Counted from the stretch's first letter, positions 41,043-50,292 are shown. The stretch: DNA of 64,000 nucleotides from Streptomyces sp. R21 (GCF_041051975.1 NZ_CP163435.1:1116001-1180000), one strand, 5' to 3'. Notes: generated by a model not told the origin, from the letters alone. Program-made: numbers and translations.

Positions 41043-42119
41043 ATGCAGCCACAACGCCAGCAAACGGCCCGGCGCAGCGCATCGAGCGCCAAGCGTTTTC
41101 TGAACGTCGGAGTCGCGCTGGCGGTCGCCGCGACGGCGGCCGTCCTGGGGTCGGCGCCGTCCGCGTCCGCCGGGACGGGTCAGTCGTACGGCGGATCGGT
41201 TGTCACCGACGTACGGACCGCGGCGAAGTTCGACCACTCCGCCGGCGAGATCCCCGAGAACATCACCGTCAACCCCGACGGCTCAGTGACCCTGTCCCTG
41301 CTCGGCAGTTGCGCGGTGTGCGAGCGCACCCACGGGCCGGAGCTGATGCGCATCTCCCCGTCCGGAGCGCGCACGGTGCTCGCCACCGGGCAGGTGGGTG
41401 AGGCGATCAGCGGCAACGCCCGTGGTGATGACGGCACCGTCTATTACAGCGTGTGGGCCCCGGGCAACGCGGCCAGAAACGGCGTGTACATGGTGCGCCC
41501 GGACGGTGCCCCTCAGCGCATCGCCGCTCTGCCCGCCGACGCGGGCCCCAATGGGCTGGCCATCGACTCGGCCGGACGCACCCTCTACATCGCGGACAGC
41601 CTGAAGGGCATCATCTGGTCCGTCCCGGTCTCGGGCGGATCGGTGACCCCGTGGCTGACCGATGCCGCTCTCGCACCGGTGCCGACCGAAGCCCTGCCGA
41701 TCGGCGCCAACGGGCTCAGGTTCCACAACGGCGCTCTGTGGGTCAGCAACTTCAACAAGGGAACGCTGCTGCGGGTGCCGGTCACCGGTACCGGCGCGGC
41801 CGGTCCCATCCGCCTTGTCGCGGGCGGCCTGCCCCACATCGACGATCTCAGCTTCCTGACCCCCTGGTCCGATGTGGTGTTCGCGGCGCAGAACGGCTCC
41901 TCCTCGCAGAACGGTCCGGACAGGATCGTGGTGGTCTACCCGAACGGCACCTACAAGCCCGTCCTGACCAGCGCGGACGGTCTCGCCTCGCCCTCCGCGA
42001 CCGCGATTCGCGGCGACCGGTTGTACATCACCGACGGCGGGGTCCCCGAGCCCCACGACCCGAAACTGCAGACCGCGAGGATCAACTTCGCGGCTCTCCT
42101 TGCCCACGCGGCACACTGA
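41043..42119 (+). CDS. Secreted SMP-30/gluconolactonase-like beta-propeller protein
   Basis: 358 residues from ATG 41043 with GAGGAG just upstream. A signal peptide (basic start, FLNVGVALAVAATAAVLG, cleavage after SASA near residue 43) sends it outside. The mature part has blades such as ENITVNPDGSVTLSL, NGLAIDSAGRTLYIADS, NGLRFHNGALWVSNFNKGTLLRV and TAIRGDRLYITDG, the six-bladed propeller of SMP-30/lactonase-like proteins. Metal-binding and lactonase residues cannot be assigned with confidence. An upstream pair of direct repeats, GATCAGCCACTT/GATCAGTCACTC (40998-41021), may be a regulator site. It is followed by the TetR gene at 42173, 53 bases on, same strand. Confidence 0.82.
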   Translation: MQPQRQQTARRSASSAKRFLNVGVALAVAATAAVLGSAPSASAGTGQSYGGSVVTDVRTAAKFDHSAGEIPENITVNPDGSVTLSLLGSCAVCERTHGPELMRISPSGARTVLATGQVGEAISGNARGDDGTVYYSVWAPGNAARNGVYMVRPDGAPQRIAALPADAGPNGLAIDSAGRTLYIADSLKGIIWSVPVSGGSVTPWLTDAALAPVPTEALPIGANGLRFHNGALWVSNFNKGTLLRVPVTGTGAAGPIRLVAGGLPHIDDLSFLTPWSDVVFAAQNGSSSQNGPDRIVVVYPNGTYKPVLTSADGLASPSATAIRGDRLYITDGGVPEPHDPKLQTARINFAALLAHAAH

Positions 42120-42172
42120 CCTGACCAGGGCGGCAGCCAGGGGCGCAAGCTCCGGCTCCGACGGAGGAACGC

Positions 42173-42763
42173 ATGGTGCGGTACGCCAAAGAACACAAGC
42201 ACGAGACAAGGCGGCGGATCATTGCGACGGCCGGTCGCCGGCTCAAGCGGAACGGCATCGACGGCTCCGGCGTCGCCACGCTCATGAAGGACGCGGGGCT
42301 GACCAACGGCACCTTCTACGCCTACTTCGCGTCCAAGGACGAACTCGTCGCCACTGCGGTCGCCGACCAGATGCGCGCCCAGCACGAGAACATCGTCGCG
42401 CAGACGGCGCCCGGCCGTGCCGGACTCGAGCAGATGATTCGCTGGTACTTCTCCACCGAGCAGCGCGACAGCGTCGAGGACGGCTGCCCCAACGCCGCCC
42501 TGCTCGACGAGATCGCACGCTCCCCGGATCCCACCAGGCAGGCATACACCGACGGCGCGCTGGTCCTCGTCGACGGCTTCGCCGCCCGTCTGGCACCCCA
42601 CGATCCGCCGTCGGCGCGCCTGAGGTCACTCAGCCTCCTCGGCATGCTGGCCGGGACGCTGCAGCTCTCCCGTGCCCTGACCGACCGGCAACTCGCCGAC
42701 GACCTCCTCGAACAGGGCATCCGCAACGCCCTCGCACTGCTGGATGCCGACGAGCACAACTGA
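42173..42763 (+). CDS. TetR/AcrR family regulator, paralogue 1
   Basis: 196 residues with GGAGGA upstream. The HTH region has a very recognisable start, VRYAKEHKHETRRRII, then GIDGSGVATLMKDAGLTNGTFYAYFASKDELV. The C-terminal domain has DGCPNAALLDEIARS and GTLQLSRALTDRQLADDLLEQGI. The protein aligns almost end to end with the regulator at 53488 (same YAKEHK, DAGLTNG-FYA-F-SKD, AALLDEI and GTLQLSRAL blocks), so the two probably bind related operators. It is downstream of the secreted beta-propeller gene and may be co-transcribed with it. The TA(C/T)G-NN-CGTA sites in the island are the likely targets, by inference. Confidence 0.9.
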   Translation: MVRYAKEHKHETRRRIIATAGRRLKRNGIDGSGVATLMKDAGLTNGTFYAYFASKDELVATAVADQMRAQHENIVAQTAPGRAGLEQMIRWYFSTEQRDSVEDGCPNAALLDEIARSPDPTRQAYTDGALVLVDGFAARLAPHDPPSARLRSLSLLGMLAGTLQLSRALTDRQLADDLLEQGIRNALALLDADEHN

Positions 42764-42809
42764 GACACCATCCGCGTATCGACCACCCGGGCCGATCCCA
42801 TCTTCGCTG

Positions 42810-42830
42810 AGTTTACTTTTCTATACTCAG
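42810..42830. promoter_or_regulatory. Probable HxlR operator, copy 2, overlapping a TATACT -10
   Basis: AGTTTACTTTT-CT-ATACTCAG matches the element at 39918-39938 in 19 of 21 positions. TATACT (42822-42827) inside it is a good -10 hexamer for the quinone-reductase-like gene at 42946, so binding should control that promoter. The -35 is weak, which suits an activated or stress-relieved promoter. Confidence 0.65.
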
Positions 42831-42945
42831 TAAGTAGCGTCGCGGCCAGCACATCAACCCGGTCGCACGCGAGAACGGGCGCGCACGGGAACCTGCGCGA
42901 AGAATCACGTGAACCATCGGTATACCCACGCAGAAAGGCGCCGGC

Positions 42946-43959
42946 ATGAAGGCATTCGTCGTCGAGAAGTACGGCAAGGACGGCGCGCGCGCCGCAGACG
43001 TACCCGAGCCCACCGTCGGGGACCGCGACGTCCTGGTCAGAGTGAGCGCCGCCAGCATCAATCCGCTGGACAAAATGGTCCGCAACGGGGAGTTCAAGCA
43101 GCTCCTGAAGTACAAGACTCCGTTCGTGCTCGGCCACGACGTGGCCGGCGTCGTGACGCGGGTCGGCTCCGCCGTACACGGCTTCGAAGTCGGCGACGAG
43201 GTCTACTCCCGTCCGCGCGACCTGCGGATCGGAGGCTTCGCGGAGTTCATCGCGATCGACCAGGACGACGTCGCGCCCAAGCCTGCCTCGCTCACCCTCC
43301 AAGAGGCAGCCGCGGTGCCGCTGGTGGCCCTGGCCGCCTGGCAGATTCTCGTCGAGCGCGCCCAGGTGAAGCCGGGTCAGAAGGTACTCATCCACGCCGG
43401 TGCCGGTGGCCTCGGCTCGACGGTCATCCAGCTCGCCAAGCACCTCGGCGCCACAGTGGCGACGACGACTGGCACCGACACCGAGAAGCTGGTCAGGAGC
43501 CTCGGCGCCGACGTCGTCGTCGACTACACCAAGGAAGACTTCTCGAAGGTACTGTCCGGCTACGACCTGGTGCTGGACTCCCTGGGCGGAGCGAACCTCG
43601 AGAAGTCGCTGACCGTCCTGAAGCCCGGCGGCCTGGCGATCAGCGTCGTCGGCCCGCCGGACGCCGACTTCGCCAAGCAGCTTCGCGCCCCCTCGTTCCT
43701 GGGCCTGGTCATGAAGGCGATCAGTCGCAAGGTCCGCAAGCAGGCCAAGGCGCTCGGCGTGCGCTACCAGTTCTTCTTCATGCAGGCCAGCGGCTTCCAG
43801 CTGCGCAAACTCAGTGCCCTCTACGACAGCGGGAAGCTCCACCCTGTCATCGACAGCACCTTCCCGTTCGACCGGACGCTGGAGGCGATGGCGTACGTCG
43901 AGCAGGGCCGCACCAAGGCCGGCAAGGTCGTGGTCTCGATGGTGCCCGACAACGACTGA
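42946..43959 (+). CDS. NADP-dependent quinone-oxidoreductase-like protein (zinc-free MDR)
   Basis: 337 residues of the medium-chain dehydrogenase/reductase superfamily. The GroES-like N domain has VRVSAASINPLDKMVRNGEF and LGHDVAGVV with GDEVYSRP. The nucleotide-binding domain has VLIHAGAGGLGSTVIQLAKHLGA and the ending GKVVVSMV. The Cys ligands of zinc alcohol dehydrogenases are absent, as in quinone reductases (QOR) and enone reductases. It probably reduces quinones or alpha,beta-unsaturated carbonyls with NADPH. The upstream element shared with the HxlR gene makes it a likely HxlR target, in keeping with electrophile or quinone stress. It is monocistronic. Confidence 0.9.
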   Translation: MKAFVVEKYGKDGARAADVPEPTVGDRDVLVRVSAASINPLDKMVRNGEFKQLLKYKTPFVLGHDVAGVVTRVGSAVHGFEVGDEVYSRPRDLRIGGFAEFIAIDQDDVAPKPASLTLQEAAAVPLVALAAWQILVERAQVKPGQKVLIHAGAGGLGSTVIQLAKHLGATVATTTGTDTEKLVRSLGADVVVDYTKEDFSKVLSGYDLVLDSLGGANLEKSLTVLKPGGLAISVVGPPDADFAKQLRAPSFLGLVMKAISRKVRKQAKALGVRYQFFFMQASGFQLRKLSALYDSGKLHPVIDSTFPFDRTLEAMAYVEQGRTKAGKVVVSMVPDND

Positions 43960-44244
43960 GACCCTGTCGGCCACACCTTCCGTCCGGCACGGCCACCGGA
44001 GGGGCGACGACGCCGTCGGCGATCTAATGGCGGTGGCGCCTGGCGGCCACGGCCACGGCCACGGTCGCGGAGAGCCGCCGCTGCAAGCGTCTCGGTGCCA
44101 TTCAGCACGCCACGCGGCCTTGCGCCACCCCGAGCCGCGGTCAAGTCGATGACACGCGGTATTCGTGTCCCACAACTCTCTGTACGCTGCCGCCGTCGTC
44201 CGACTTCAGGGCAGCAGGACCCCGAAGCCACAAAGGAGTGCGCG

Positions 44245-46134
44245 ATGGGAACGTACGAGGATGTCTTCCGCGCCAGCACCGAAGACCCCGAAGCCTTCTG
44301 GTTGAAGGCGGCGGAGGGCATCGACTGGGAGGTCGCTCCGCGACGCGCCCTGGACGCCTCCGGCGCGCCCTTCTACCGGTGGTTTCCTGACGGGCGGCTC
44401 AACGTCTGCTTCAACGCGCTCGACCGGCACGTCGAGGCCGGTCGCGGCGAACAGCCCGCGCTCGTCTACGACTCCCCCGTCACTGAAACCCAACGCACTT
44501 ACACCTACGCCCAGTTGAGGGACGAGGTGGCGGCCTTCGCCGGAGCGCTGGCTCAGCTCGGGGTGGGGCGCGGCGACCGGGTGGTCATCTACATGCCGAT
44601 GGTTGCGGAGGCCGCGATCGCGATGCTGGCCTGCGCCCGCATCGGCGCGGTCCACTCGGTTGTCTTCGGTGGGTTCGCCCCGCACGAGCTCGCCGTGCGT
44701 ATCGACGACGCCGCCCCCAAGGTGGTCGTCTCCGCCTCCTGCGGTATCGAGGGCAAGCGGGTCATCGCGTACAAGCCCCTCCTTGATCAGGCGATCGAAC
44801 TCGCGGTCCACAAGCCGGAGAAGAGCGTGATCCTGCAACGCCCGCAGCAGCGGGCCGAGTTGGGTCCCGACGATCTCGACTGGGCCGACCTCATTGCCGA
44901 CGCGCCGCCGGCCGACTGCGTTCCCGTCGCCGCCACCGACCCCCTGTACATCCTCTACACGTCCGGAACGACCGGGAAACCCAAGGGTGTTGTCCGCGAC
45001 TGCGGCGGCTACGCGGTCGCCCTGCACTGGTCGATGGGCGCCGTCTACGACATCGGGCCGGGCGAGACGATGTTCACCGGCTCCGATGTCGGCTGGGTGG
45101 TCGGGCACTCCTACATCGTCTACGCGCCCCTGCTGGCCGGCGCCACGACGGTCCTCTACGAGGGCAAGCCGGTCGGCACGCCGGACGCGGGCCAGTTCTG
45201 GCGAGTGGCCGCCGAGCACAAGGTCAAGACGATGTTCACCGCGCCCACCGCGTTCCGCGCCATCCGCAAGCAGGATCCAAAGGGTGAACTGACCGCGGAC
45301 TACGACCTGTCCGGCCTGCGCTACCTCTTCCTCGCGGGCGAACGCCTCGACCCCGAGACGTACCACTGGGCGAGCAACCTGCTGAACATCCCGGTGATCG
45401 ACCACTGGTGGCAGACGGAGACCGGCTGGCCCATCGTCGCCAACCCGGTCGGCATCGAGGCCGCGCCCGTCAAGCCCGGCTCCCCCACCCGCCCACTGCC
45501 CGGCTGGGACGTCCATGTCCTGAACGCCGCCGGTGAACCGGTCCCCGCGGGCGTCGACGGCGCGATCGTCGTCAAACTCCCCCTGCCGCCCGGCTCGCTG
45601 CCCACGCTCTGGAACGACGACGACCGCTTCATCGCCTCCTACCTCTCCGCCTTCGACGGCTACTACCTCACCGGCGACAGCGGCCACCTCGACGCCGACG
45701 GCTACGTCTTCGTCATGGGCCGCACCGACGACGTCATCAACGTCGCCGGCCACCGGCTGTCCACCGGCAGCATGGAAGAGACCCTGGCCGCCCACCCCGA
45801 CGTCGCCGAATGCGCCGTCATCGGCGTCGCCGACGCCCTCAAGGGACAGGTACCGCGCGGCCTCGTCGTCCTCAAGGCCGGCACCCACCGCAAACCCGGC
45901 GAGGTCGAGGCCGAACTCGTCCAGCTCGTCCGCGACCGCATCGGCGCCGTCGCCTCCCTCAAGGACGTCGCCATCGTGCCCGCCCTGCCCAAAACCCGCT
46001 CCGGAAAGATCCTGCGCAAGACCATGCGAGGCATCGCCGACGGTCACGACGAACCCATCCCCTCCACCGTGGACGACCCCGCCGTCATCGAGGCCCTGCG
46101 TCCCGTTCTCCGCCGCGCGGACCACACCCCATGA
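44245..46134 (+). CDS. prpE: Propionyl-CoA synthetase-like acyl-CoA synthetase
   Basis: 629 residues from ATG 44245, preceded by AAAGGAG; this is the usual length for PrpE. It has the acetyl-CoA-synthetase-type N-terminal domain (FRASTEDPEAFWLKAAEGIDW), HSVVFGGFAPHELAVRIDDA, the ATP-binding YTSGTTGKPKGVVRD (near residue 238), VIDHWWQTETGWPI and the C-terminal SGKILRKTMR with the catalytic Lys near 588. The WWQTETG context and absence of an extra Acs N-terminal helix favour propionyl- over acetyl-CoA synthetase. It makes propionyl-CoA (or another short-chain acyl-CoA) from the acid with ATP. It is alone on its transcript and no operator of the three families was seen upstream (43960-44244). 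Confidence 0.85.
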   Translation: MGTYEDVFRASTEDPEAFWLKAAEGIDWEVAPRRALDASGAPFYRWFPDGRLNVCFNALDRHVEAGRGEQPALVYDSPVTETQRTYTYAQLRDEVAAFAGALAQLGVGRGDRVVIYMPMVAEAAIAMLACARIGAVHSVVFGGFAPHELAVRIDDAAPKVVVSASCGIEGKRVIAYKPLLDQAIELAVHKPEKSVILQRPQQRAELGPDDLDWADLIADAPPADCVPVAATDPLYILYTSGTTGKPKGVVRDCGGYAVALHWSMGAVYDIGPGETMFTGSDVGWVVGHSYIVYAPLLAGATTVLYEGKPVGTPDAGQFWRVAAEHKVKTMFTAPTAFRAIRKQDPKGELTADYDLSGLRYLFLAGERLDPETYHWASNLLNIPVIDHWWQTETGWPIVANPVGIEAAPVKPGSPTRPLPGWDVHVLNAAGEPVPAGVDGAIVVKLPLPPGSLPTLWNDDDRFIASYLSAFDGYYLTGDSGHLDADGYVFVMGRTDDVINVAGHRLSTGSMEETLAAHPDVAECAVIGVADALKGQVPRGLVVLKAGTHRKPGEVEAELVQLVRDRIGAVASLKDVAIVPALPKTRSGKILRKTMRGIADGHDEPIPSTVDDPAVIEALRPVLRRADHTP

Positions 46135-46369
46135 GCACCGGCTGACGGCCTGGCAGGCGGTGGCGAGGTGGCGCGTCCACCGACCACCGGGACCAGGCCG
46201 CTCGGCCCGGCTGGGCGGTCCACGGCAGTTTCGCGTTCGGGTCGGACGGTCGGGGCCCCACCGGCCGTCCCGACCCCCGTGGTGTGCTCCGACTGACCGA
46301 AGCGCACCACGCCAACCCGACCGACGGTGTCGGCGCGCCACAGTCCCCTCGGCTCACCTCGGATCCGGC
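46135..46369. other. Gap before the alkene-reductase promoter; no gene seen
   Basis: The 439-base gap between the synthetase and the flavin oxidoreductase holds the promoter/operator at 46370-46411. The rest (46135-46369) shows no recognisable gene or strong hairpin. Confidence 0.5.
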
Positions 46370-46411
46370 TTGCACCTACCGGCCACACCAAATAGAATTA
46401 CGCTCGTAATT
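46370..46411 (+). promoter_or_regulatory. Strong promoter with perfect operator palindrome AATTACG-CT-CGTAATT
   Basis: TTGCAC (46370-46375) and TAGAAT (46393-46398) are 17 bases apart, a good promoter match. The perfect 16-base palindrome AATTACGCTCGTAATT (46396-46411) overlaps the -10 and the expected start point. It is the best copy of the island's TTACG-NN-CGTAA motif. It should drive the alkene reductase gene at 46574 under repression. Confidence 0.7.
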
Positions 46412-46573
46412 TCATTTGAGTGTCGATGACGCCTTGACCGGCACCGCTCATGACGGGCGCGTCAGCGGGCTCGGCGTCAGTGGAAGGCACTGGGTCTCCA
46501 CCCGGCCGACCACGCCCACATGTTGACCGCCCCTTCTGTGGCCGTACGCCACCCACAATCTGAGGAATCACCC

Positions 46574-47641
46574 ATGCTCAACGCCCTGTGGAACCCGACC
46601 GTCGTCGGAGAGATCCCCCTGCCGCACCGGCTGGCCATGGCCCCCCTGACCCGCAGCCGGGCCACCCCGGCCGGCGTGCCGACCGAGCTGAACGCCGAGT
46701 ACTACGCCCAGCGCGCCTCGCACGCGCTCATCATCACCGAGGGCACGCAGCCCTCCGCCGACGGACAGGGCTACCCGGTGACTCCGGGCATCTACACCGA
46801 GGAGCACATCGCCGGCTGGCGCAAGGTCACCGACGCCGTACACAAGGCCGACGGGCGCATCGTCATCCAGCTGATGCACGCCGGACGCATCGCCCACCCC
46901 GACAACACCCCCCACCACCGGCAGCCGGTGGCACCCTCCGCGATCAAGCCTGCGGGCCAGACGTTCACCCCGTCCGGGCTCCAGGAGATGCCGGAGCCGC
47001 GCGAACTGTCCACCGAGGAGGTCACCGCGACCGTCGACGACTTCCGGCGCGCCGCCGCGGCCGCCATCGCGGCCGGCGCCGACGGCGTCGAGATCCACGG
47101 CGCCAACGGCTACCTGGTCAACCAGTTCCTCTTCCCCAGCACCAACCAGCGCACCGACCAGTACGGCGGCTCCCTCGACAACCGCATCCGCTTCGCCGTC
47201 GAGGTCGCCACGGCCGTGGCCGACGAGATCGGCGCCGGCCGCACCGGCATCCGGATCTCCCCCGGCAACCCCTTCCAGATCAACGACCTCGTGGAGAACG
47301 ACCCCCACGAGCTCTACCCGCACCTCCTGCGCGCCCTCGCCCCCCTCAACCTCGCCTACCTCCACATCGGCCACGGCAGCGACGACGAACTCCTGCACAC
47401 CCTCCGCAAGTTGTGGCCGACCACGCTGCTCCTCAACCGGGCCGGCACGGACATAGCCACCCGCGCCAAGGACATCCAGGACGGCCTGGCCGACGTCATC
47501 ACCGTCGGCTCGATGGCCCTCGCCAACCCCGACCTGGTCGAGCGCGTACGTGCCGACGCCCCTCTGAACACCCCGGACCCCGCCACCTTCTACGGCGGCG
47601 GCGCGACCGGCTACACCGACTACCCCACCTACGCCGCCTGA
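46574..47641 (+). CDS. Alkene reductase / old yellow enzyme (NADH:flavin oxidoreductase)
   Basis: 355 residues from ATG 46574 with GAGGAA eight bases upstream. It has the OYE barrel pattern: LWNPTVVGEIPLPHRLAMAPLTRSRA, QLMHAGRIAHP, the substrate-binding HGANGYLVNQFLFPSTNQRTDQYGGSL (split as HGANGYLVNQFL and RTDQYGGSLDNR) near 175-200, and GSMALANPDLVER in the C-terminal phosphate-binding region. The protein binds FMN and reduces activated C=C bonds of enones, maleimides or nitro compounds with NAD(P)H. NemA-like size. The promoter has the clearest TetR-type operator of the island, so it is probably induced by the compound it removes. Confidence 0.93.
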   Translation: MLNALWNPTVVGEIPLPHRLAMAPLTRSRATPAGVPTELNAEYYAQRASHALIITEGTQPSADGQGYPVTPGIYTEEHIAGWRKVTDAVHKADGRIVIQLMHAGRIAHPDNTPHHRQPVAPSAIKPAGQTFTPSGLQEMPEPRELSTEEVTATVDDFRRAAAAAIAAGADGVEIHGANGYLVNQFLFPSTNQRTDQYGGSLDNRIRFAVEVATAVADEIGAGRTGIRISPGNPFQINDLVENDPHELYPHLLRALAPLNLAYLHIGHGSDDELLHTLRKLWPTTLLLNRAGTDIATRAKDIQDGLADVITVGSMALANPDLVERVRADAPLNTPDPATFYGGGATGYTDYPTYAA

Positions 47642-47784
47642 CGAAGGGCCCGGCATCCGAGGGATCACCGACCTCGGGCGCCTCAACAGTGATCGTGAAG
47701 TCCCGCCCCTCAGACCCGAATTCGGACTAGCCGCACCGAACGTGGACGCGGACAACGCCCAATGACTGAAGACGAGGCATCCGC

Positions 47785-48621
47785 ATGACGGCATACGAAC
47801 TCGCCGACAAGGTCGTACTCATCACCGGCGGCACCGGCGGGCTCGGGAGCGCGACGGCTCGGGCCCTCCTCGCTCGCGGTGCACGGGTCGGCATCGTGGA
47901 TCTGCATCCGAACACGCCGGAGATCGCAGCACGCATCTCACCGTCCGGCGTCGCCGGCTTCACTGCAGACGTCTGCGACCGCGACGCCCTCGACGCTGCC
48001 GTGGCTCACATCTGTGAGCGGTTCGGGCGGGTCGACGTCGTGATCGCGAACGCCGGCGTCATGGGGCGTGGTTCCACACTGCGCACCATGCCCGCTCCCG
48101 CGATCGACAAAGTGCTGGCCGTGAACGTCAACGGTGCTGTCAACACCGTGAACGCGGCGATGAAGCAGATCGTCGCCAACCAGGGGCAGGTCGTGCTGAT
48201 CAGTTCGGTATTCGCTTTCCTCAATGGCATGGGGGCGATTCCCTACGCCATGAGCAAGGCCGCGGTGGAGCAGCTCGGACGTGGACTCCGAGTGGAACTC
48301 GCCCGGCACGGCGCTTCTGCCACCACCGCCTACTTCTCGCTGATCCAGACGGACATGATCAGAAACGGCGTCGACGAGGACCCGACGATCGGCAAGCTCC
48401 TGTCCAGGACAACGCCACGACCGCTGCGCAAGCGCCTTGAACCGGACCAGGCTGCTCATGCCATCGCGCATGCCATCGAGCACCGTTCACCGCGCGTGAT
48501 CCGGCCGGCCCGCTGGACACCGCTGTCCGCCCTGCGAGGGGTGATCAACCCGGTGATCGACGCACGTCTGGCCGGTGATCTCAAGGTACGCGCGCTGCTC
48601 GGCAGGCTCGAAGGACATTGA
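47785..48621 (+). CDS. SDR family oxidoreductase
   Basis: 278 residues with GAGG seven bases upstream of ATG 47785. ITGGTGGLGSATARALLARGA, TADVCDRDAL, ANAGVMGRG, catalytic Ser in LISSVFAFL and YAMSKAAVEQ (Tyr/Lys) are present. The C-terminal part has RVIRPARWTPLSALRGVINP, a region also seen in actinobacterial SDRs close to lipid or steroid metabolism. It should oxidise or reduce a hydroxyl/keto group; the substrate is unknown. It lies 143 bases after the alkene reductase and may share its promoter, or have its own. A hairpin terminator follows. Confidence 0.88.
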   Translation: MTAYELADKVVLITGGTGGLGSATARALLARGARVGIVDLHPNTPEIAARISPSGVAGFTADVCDRDALDAAVAHICERFGRVDVVIANAGVMGRGSTLRTMPAPAIDKVLAVNVNGAVNTVNAAMKQIVANQGQVVLISSVFAFLNGMGAIPYAMSKAAVEQLGRGLRVELARHGASATTAYFSLIQTDMIRNGVDEDPTIGKLLSRTTPRPLRKRLEPDQAAHAIAHAIEHRSPRVIRPARWTPLSALRGVINPVIDARLAGDLKVRALLGRLEGH

Positions 48622-48642
48622 GTCCTGCAGCAGCTGTCGTAT

Positions 48643-48675
48643 GAGGGCCAGGGTGAATGGAACGCCCTGGCCCTC
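48643..48675. terminator. Hairpin between convergent genes
   Basis: GAGGGCCAGGG and CCCTGGCCCTC form a perfect 11-base-pair stem with an 11-base loop, 21 bases after the SDR stop. It could end transcription from both the SDR gene and the facing operon. Confidence 0.7.
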
Positions 48676-48950
48676 GCGTTGTCCCGTCGGAACATCTCGC
48701 TGGGGTGGAACGCACGGGAGCCGCACGCAGATACGGGCAGGCCTGCCCACTCGCCACGGCGATGGACGTACTTGATCCCGGTCGACTGGCCGACCTCGTT
48801 CTTGAGTGCGAGGTCGATGCCGGCGAACGGTTCTCCATAGTCGTCTCTTCGAGACCTTCACCGAGGCGGCTCGACGGCATACCGCAGTTCAGCCGGCCCC
48901 CTTGGCGATCTGATCCCTCACTCTGCCTCGCCAGGGGGCCGGGTGGGACC
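48676..48950 (-). other. Gap with possible decayed coding sequence
   Basis: No intact gene is present between the terminator and the facing oxidoreductase gene. One minus-strand frame reads protein-like text over about 50 codons (EPFAGIDLALKNEVGQ, then GIKYVHRRGEWAGLPVSA), without a start or stop in a sensible place. It may be a fragment of an old gene. I do not recognise the family. Confidence 0.3.
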
Positions 48951-50195
48951 TCAGGCTCCGCGTTTGCGACGGAAGGACGTCCTGCCGTTTCGTCGAATCA
49001 TCGAGACGGTGGTGGCGAGACGCCCGCGACCCAGGTCGGGGTCGAGCCCCGCGCCCAGTCGATGCAGCTGGTCGGCGTGCCAGCCGAGGTCGAGCACACC
49101 GTCGAGCGCCTTGAGGTCGGCGAACTTGCCGAGTACCCGGCGCATCCCGAAGCGCAGCTGGTGTGCGACGACCGTCTCGGCGCGACCCGCCAGGATCACG
49201 TCCGCGGCATCGGGCGTCGTGGCGGTGGGCCGGCCCATACCCACAACGTCGCACTCGCCCGTGGCGACGGCGTCCTCCATCGCGTCACGGGAGCGGAAGC
49301 CACCCGTGACCGCCAACGGAACATCGCCGACCAGGCCGCGCACCGTGCGGGCATACTCCAGGAAGTAGGCCTCGCGGGCGCGTGTCGACGCCGCGGCGGT
49401 GCCTGTCATCGCCGGCGACTCGTAATTGCCGCCGCTGACCTCGATCAGGTCGAGTCCTTCCTTCGCCAGAGCCGCGACGACGGAGCGGGACTCCTCCTCG
49501 GTGAATCCACCGCGCTGGAAGTCGGCCGAGTTCAGCTTGACGGATACGGCGAAGCCGGGTGACACCCGGGACCGTATGCGGCGCACGACCTCGAGGACGA
49601 AACGCATCCGGCGCTCGGGGTCGCCGCCCCATTCGTCGTCTCTCCGGTTCGACAGCGGGGAGAGGAACTGGTTGACCAGGTAGCCGTGAGCTCCGTGTAC
49701 CTGCACCCCGGCGAAGCCGGCCGTCTCGCACACCGCCGCCGCGGTCGCGAACCGCTCGATGATGTCCTCGATCTCCTCGGACGTCAGCTCGCGGGGCTTG
49801 GTGGCGCCGGGCAGGTTGAGCGTGATCGGGCTGGGCGCGACCGGTGTGTGCCCGAGCGCGAGCATGTTGGCCTGACGGCCGGGATGGTTGAGCTGCACCC
49901 AGGTCGGGATGCCGGCGTCCTTGGTCGCCGTGGCCCATCGGGTGAGCGCGGGGAGGTCGCGATCGTCCTCGATGGCGACATTGCCCGGCTCGCCGAGTTG
50001 GGCGCGGTCGACCATGACGTTGCCGGTGATGATCAGTCCGTACCCGCCCCGGCTCCAGGTCCGGTAGAGCTGTTCGAGGCGATGGTCCGGGGCGTTGCGC
50101 TTGTCGGCGAGTGCCTCGCTCAGCGCGGACTTCATGATCCGGTTCGGTAGCACCTGGCCGTTGGGCAGGGTCAGGTGGCCGTGCAGGGAGGTCAT
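48951..50195 (-). CDS. NADH:flavin oxidoreductase (old yellow enzyme family), second copy
   Basis: 414 residues from ATG 50195 with AAGGAA nine bases upstream. The TIM-barrel N domain resembles 2,4-dienoyl-CoA reductase-like members: LPNRIMKSALSEALAD, GLIITGNVMVDRAQLGEPGNV, QLNHPGRQAN, HGAHGYLVNQFLSPLSNRRDDEWGGDPERR and AVTGGFRSRDAMEDAV with DVVGMGRP. A C-terminal extension of ~60 residues is present but not the Fe-S/FAD half of full 2,4-dienoyl-CoA reductases. It binds FMN and probably reduces an unsaturated ketone or acid. It is the last gene of an operon with an acyl-CoA ligase and an amidase, 97 bases after the ligase's end. Confidence 0.9.
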   Translation of the reverse strand: MTSLHGHLTLPNGQVLPNRIMKSALSEALADKRNAPDHRLEQLYRTWSRGGYGLIITGNVMVDRAQLGEPGNVAIEDDRDLPALTRWATATKDAGIPTWVQLNHPGRQANMLALGHTPVAPSPITLNLPGATKPRELTSEEIEDIIERFATAAAVCETAGFAGVQVHGAHGYLVNQFLSPLSNRRDDEWGGDPERRMRFVLEVVRRIRSRVSPGFAVSVKLNSADFQRGGFTEEESRSVVAALAKEGLDLIEVSGGNYESPAMTGTAAASTRAREAYFLEYARTVRGLVGDVPLAVTGGFRSRDAMEDAVATGECDVVGMGRPTATTPDAADVILAGRAETVVAHQLRFGMRRVLGKFADLKALDGVLDLGWHADQLHRLGAGLDPDLGRGRLATTVSMIRRNGRTSFRRKRGA

Positions 50196-50292
50196 GGACG
50201 GATTTCCTTCTTTCGGGACGGACGCGTGGGCAGGGGTGAGGGGCAAGGTGGGTCGTCGATCCCGCCCTCGGCGTTCCCGGGCGGCGTCGCGG

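Noticed and set aside
44040..44080. GGCCAC-type short repeats upstream of the propionyl-CoA synthetase gene
   Set aside because: Low-complexity GC sequence in a short gap; no symmetry or spacing that suggests a binding site.
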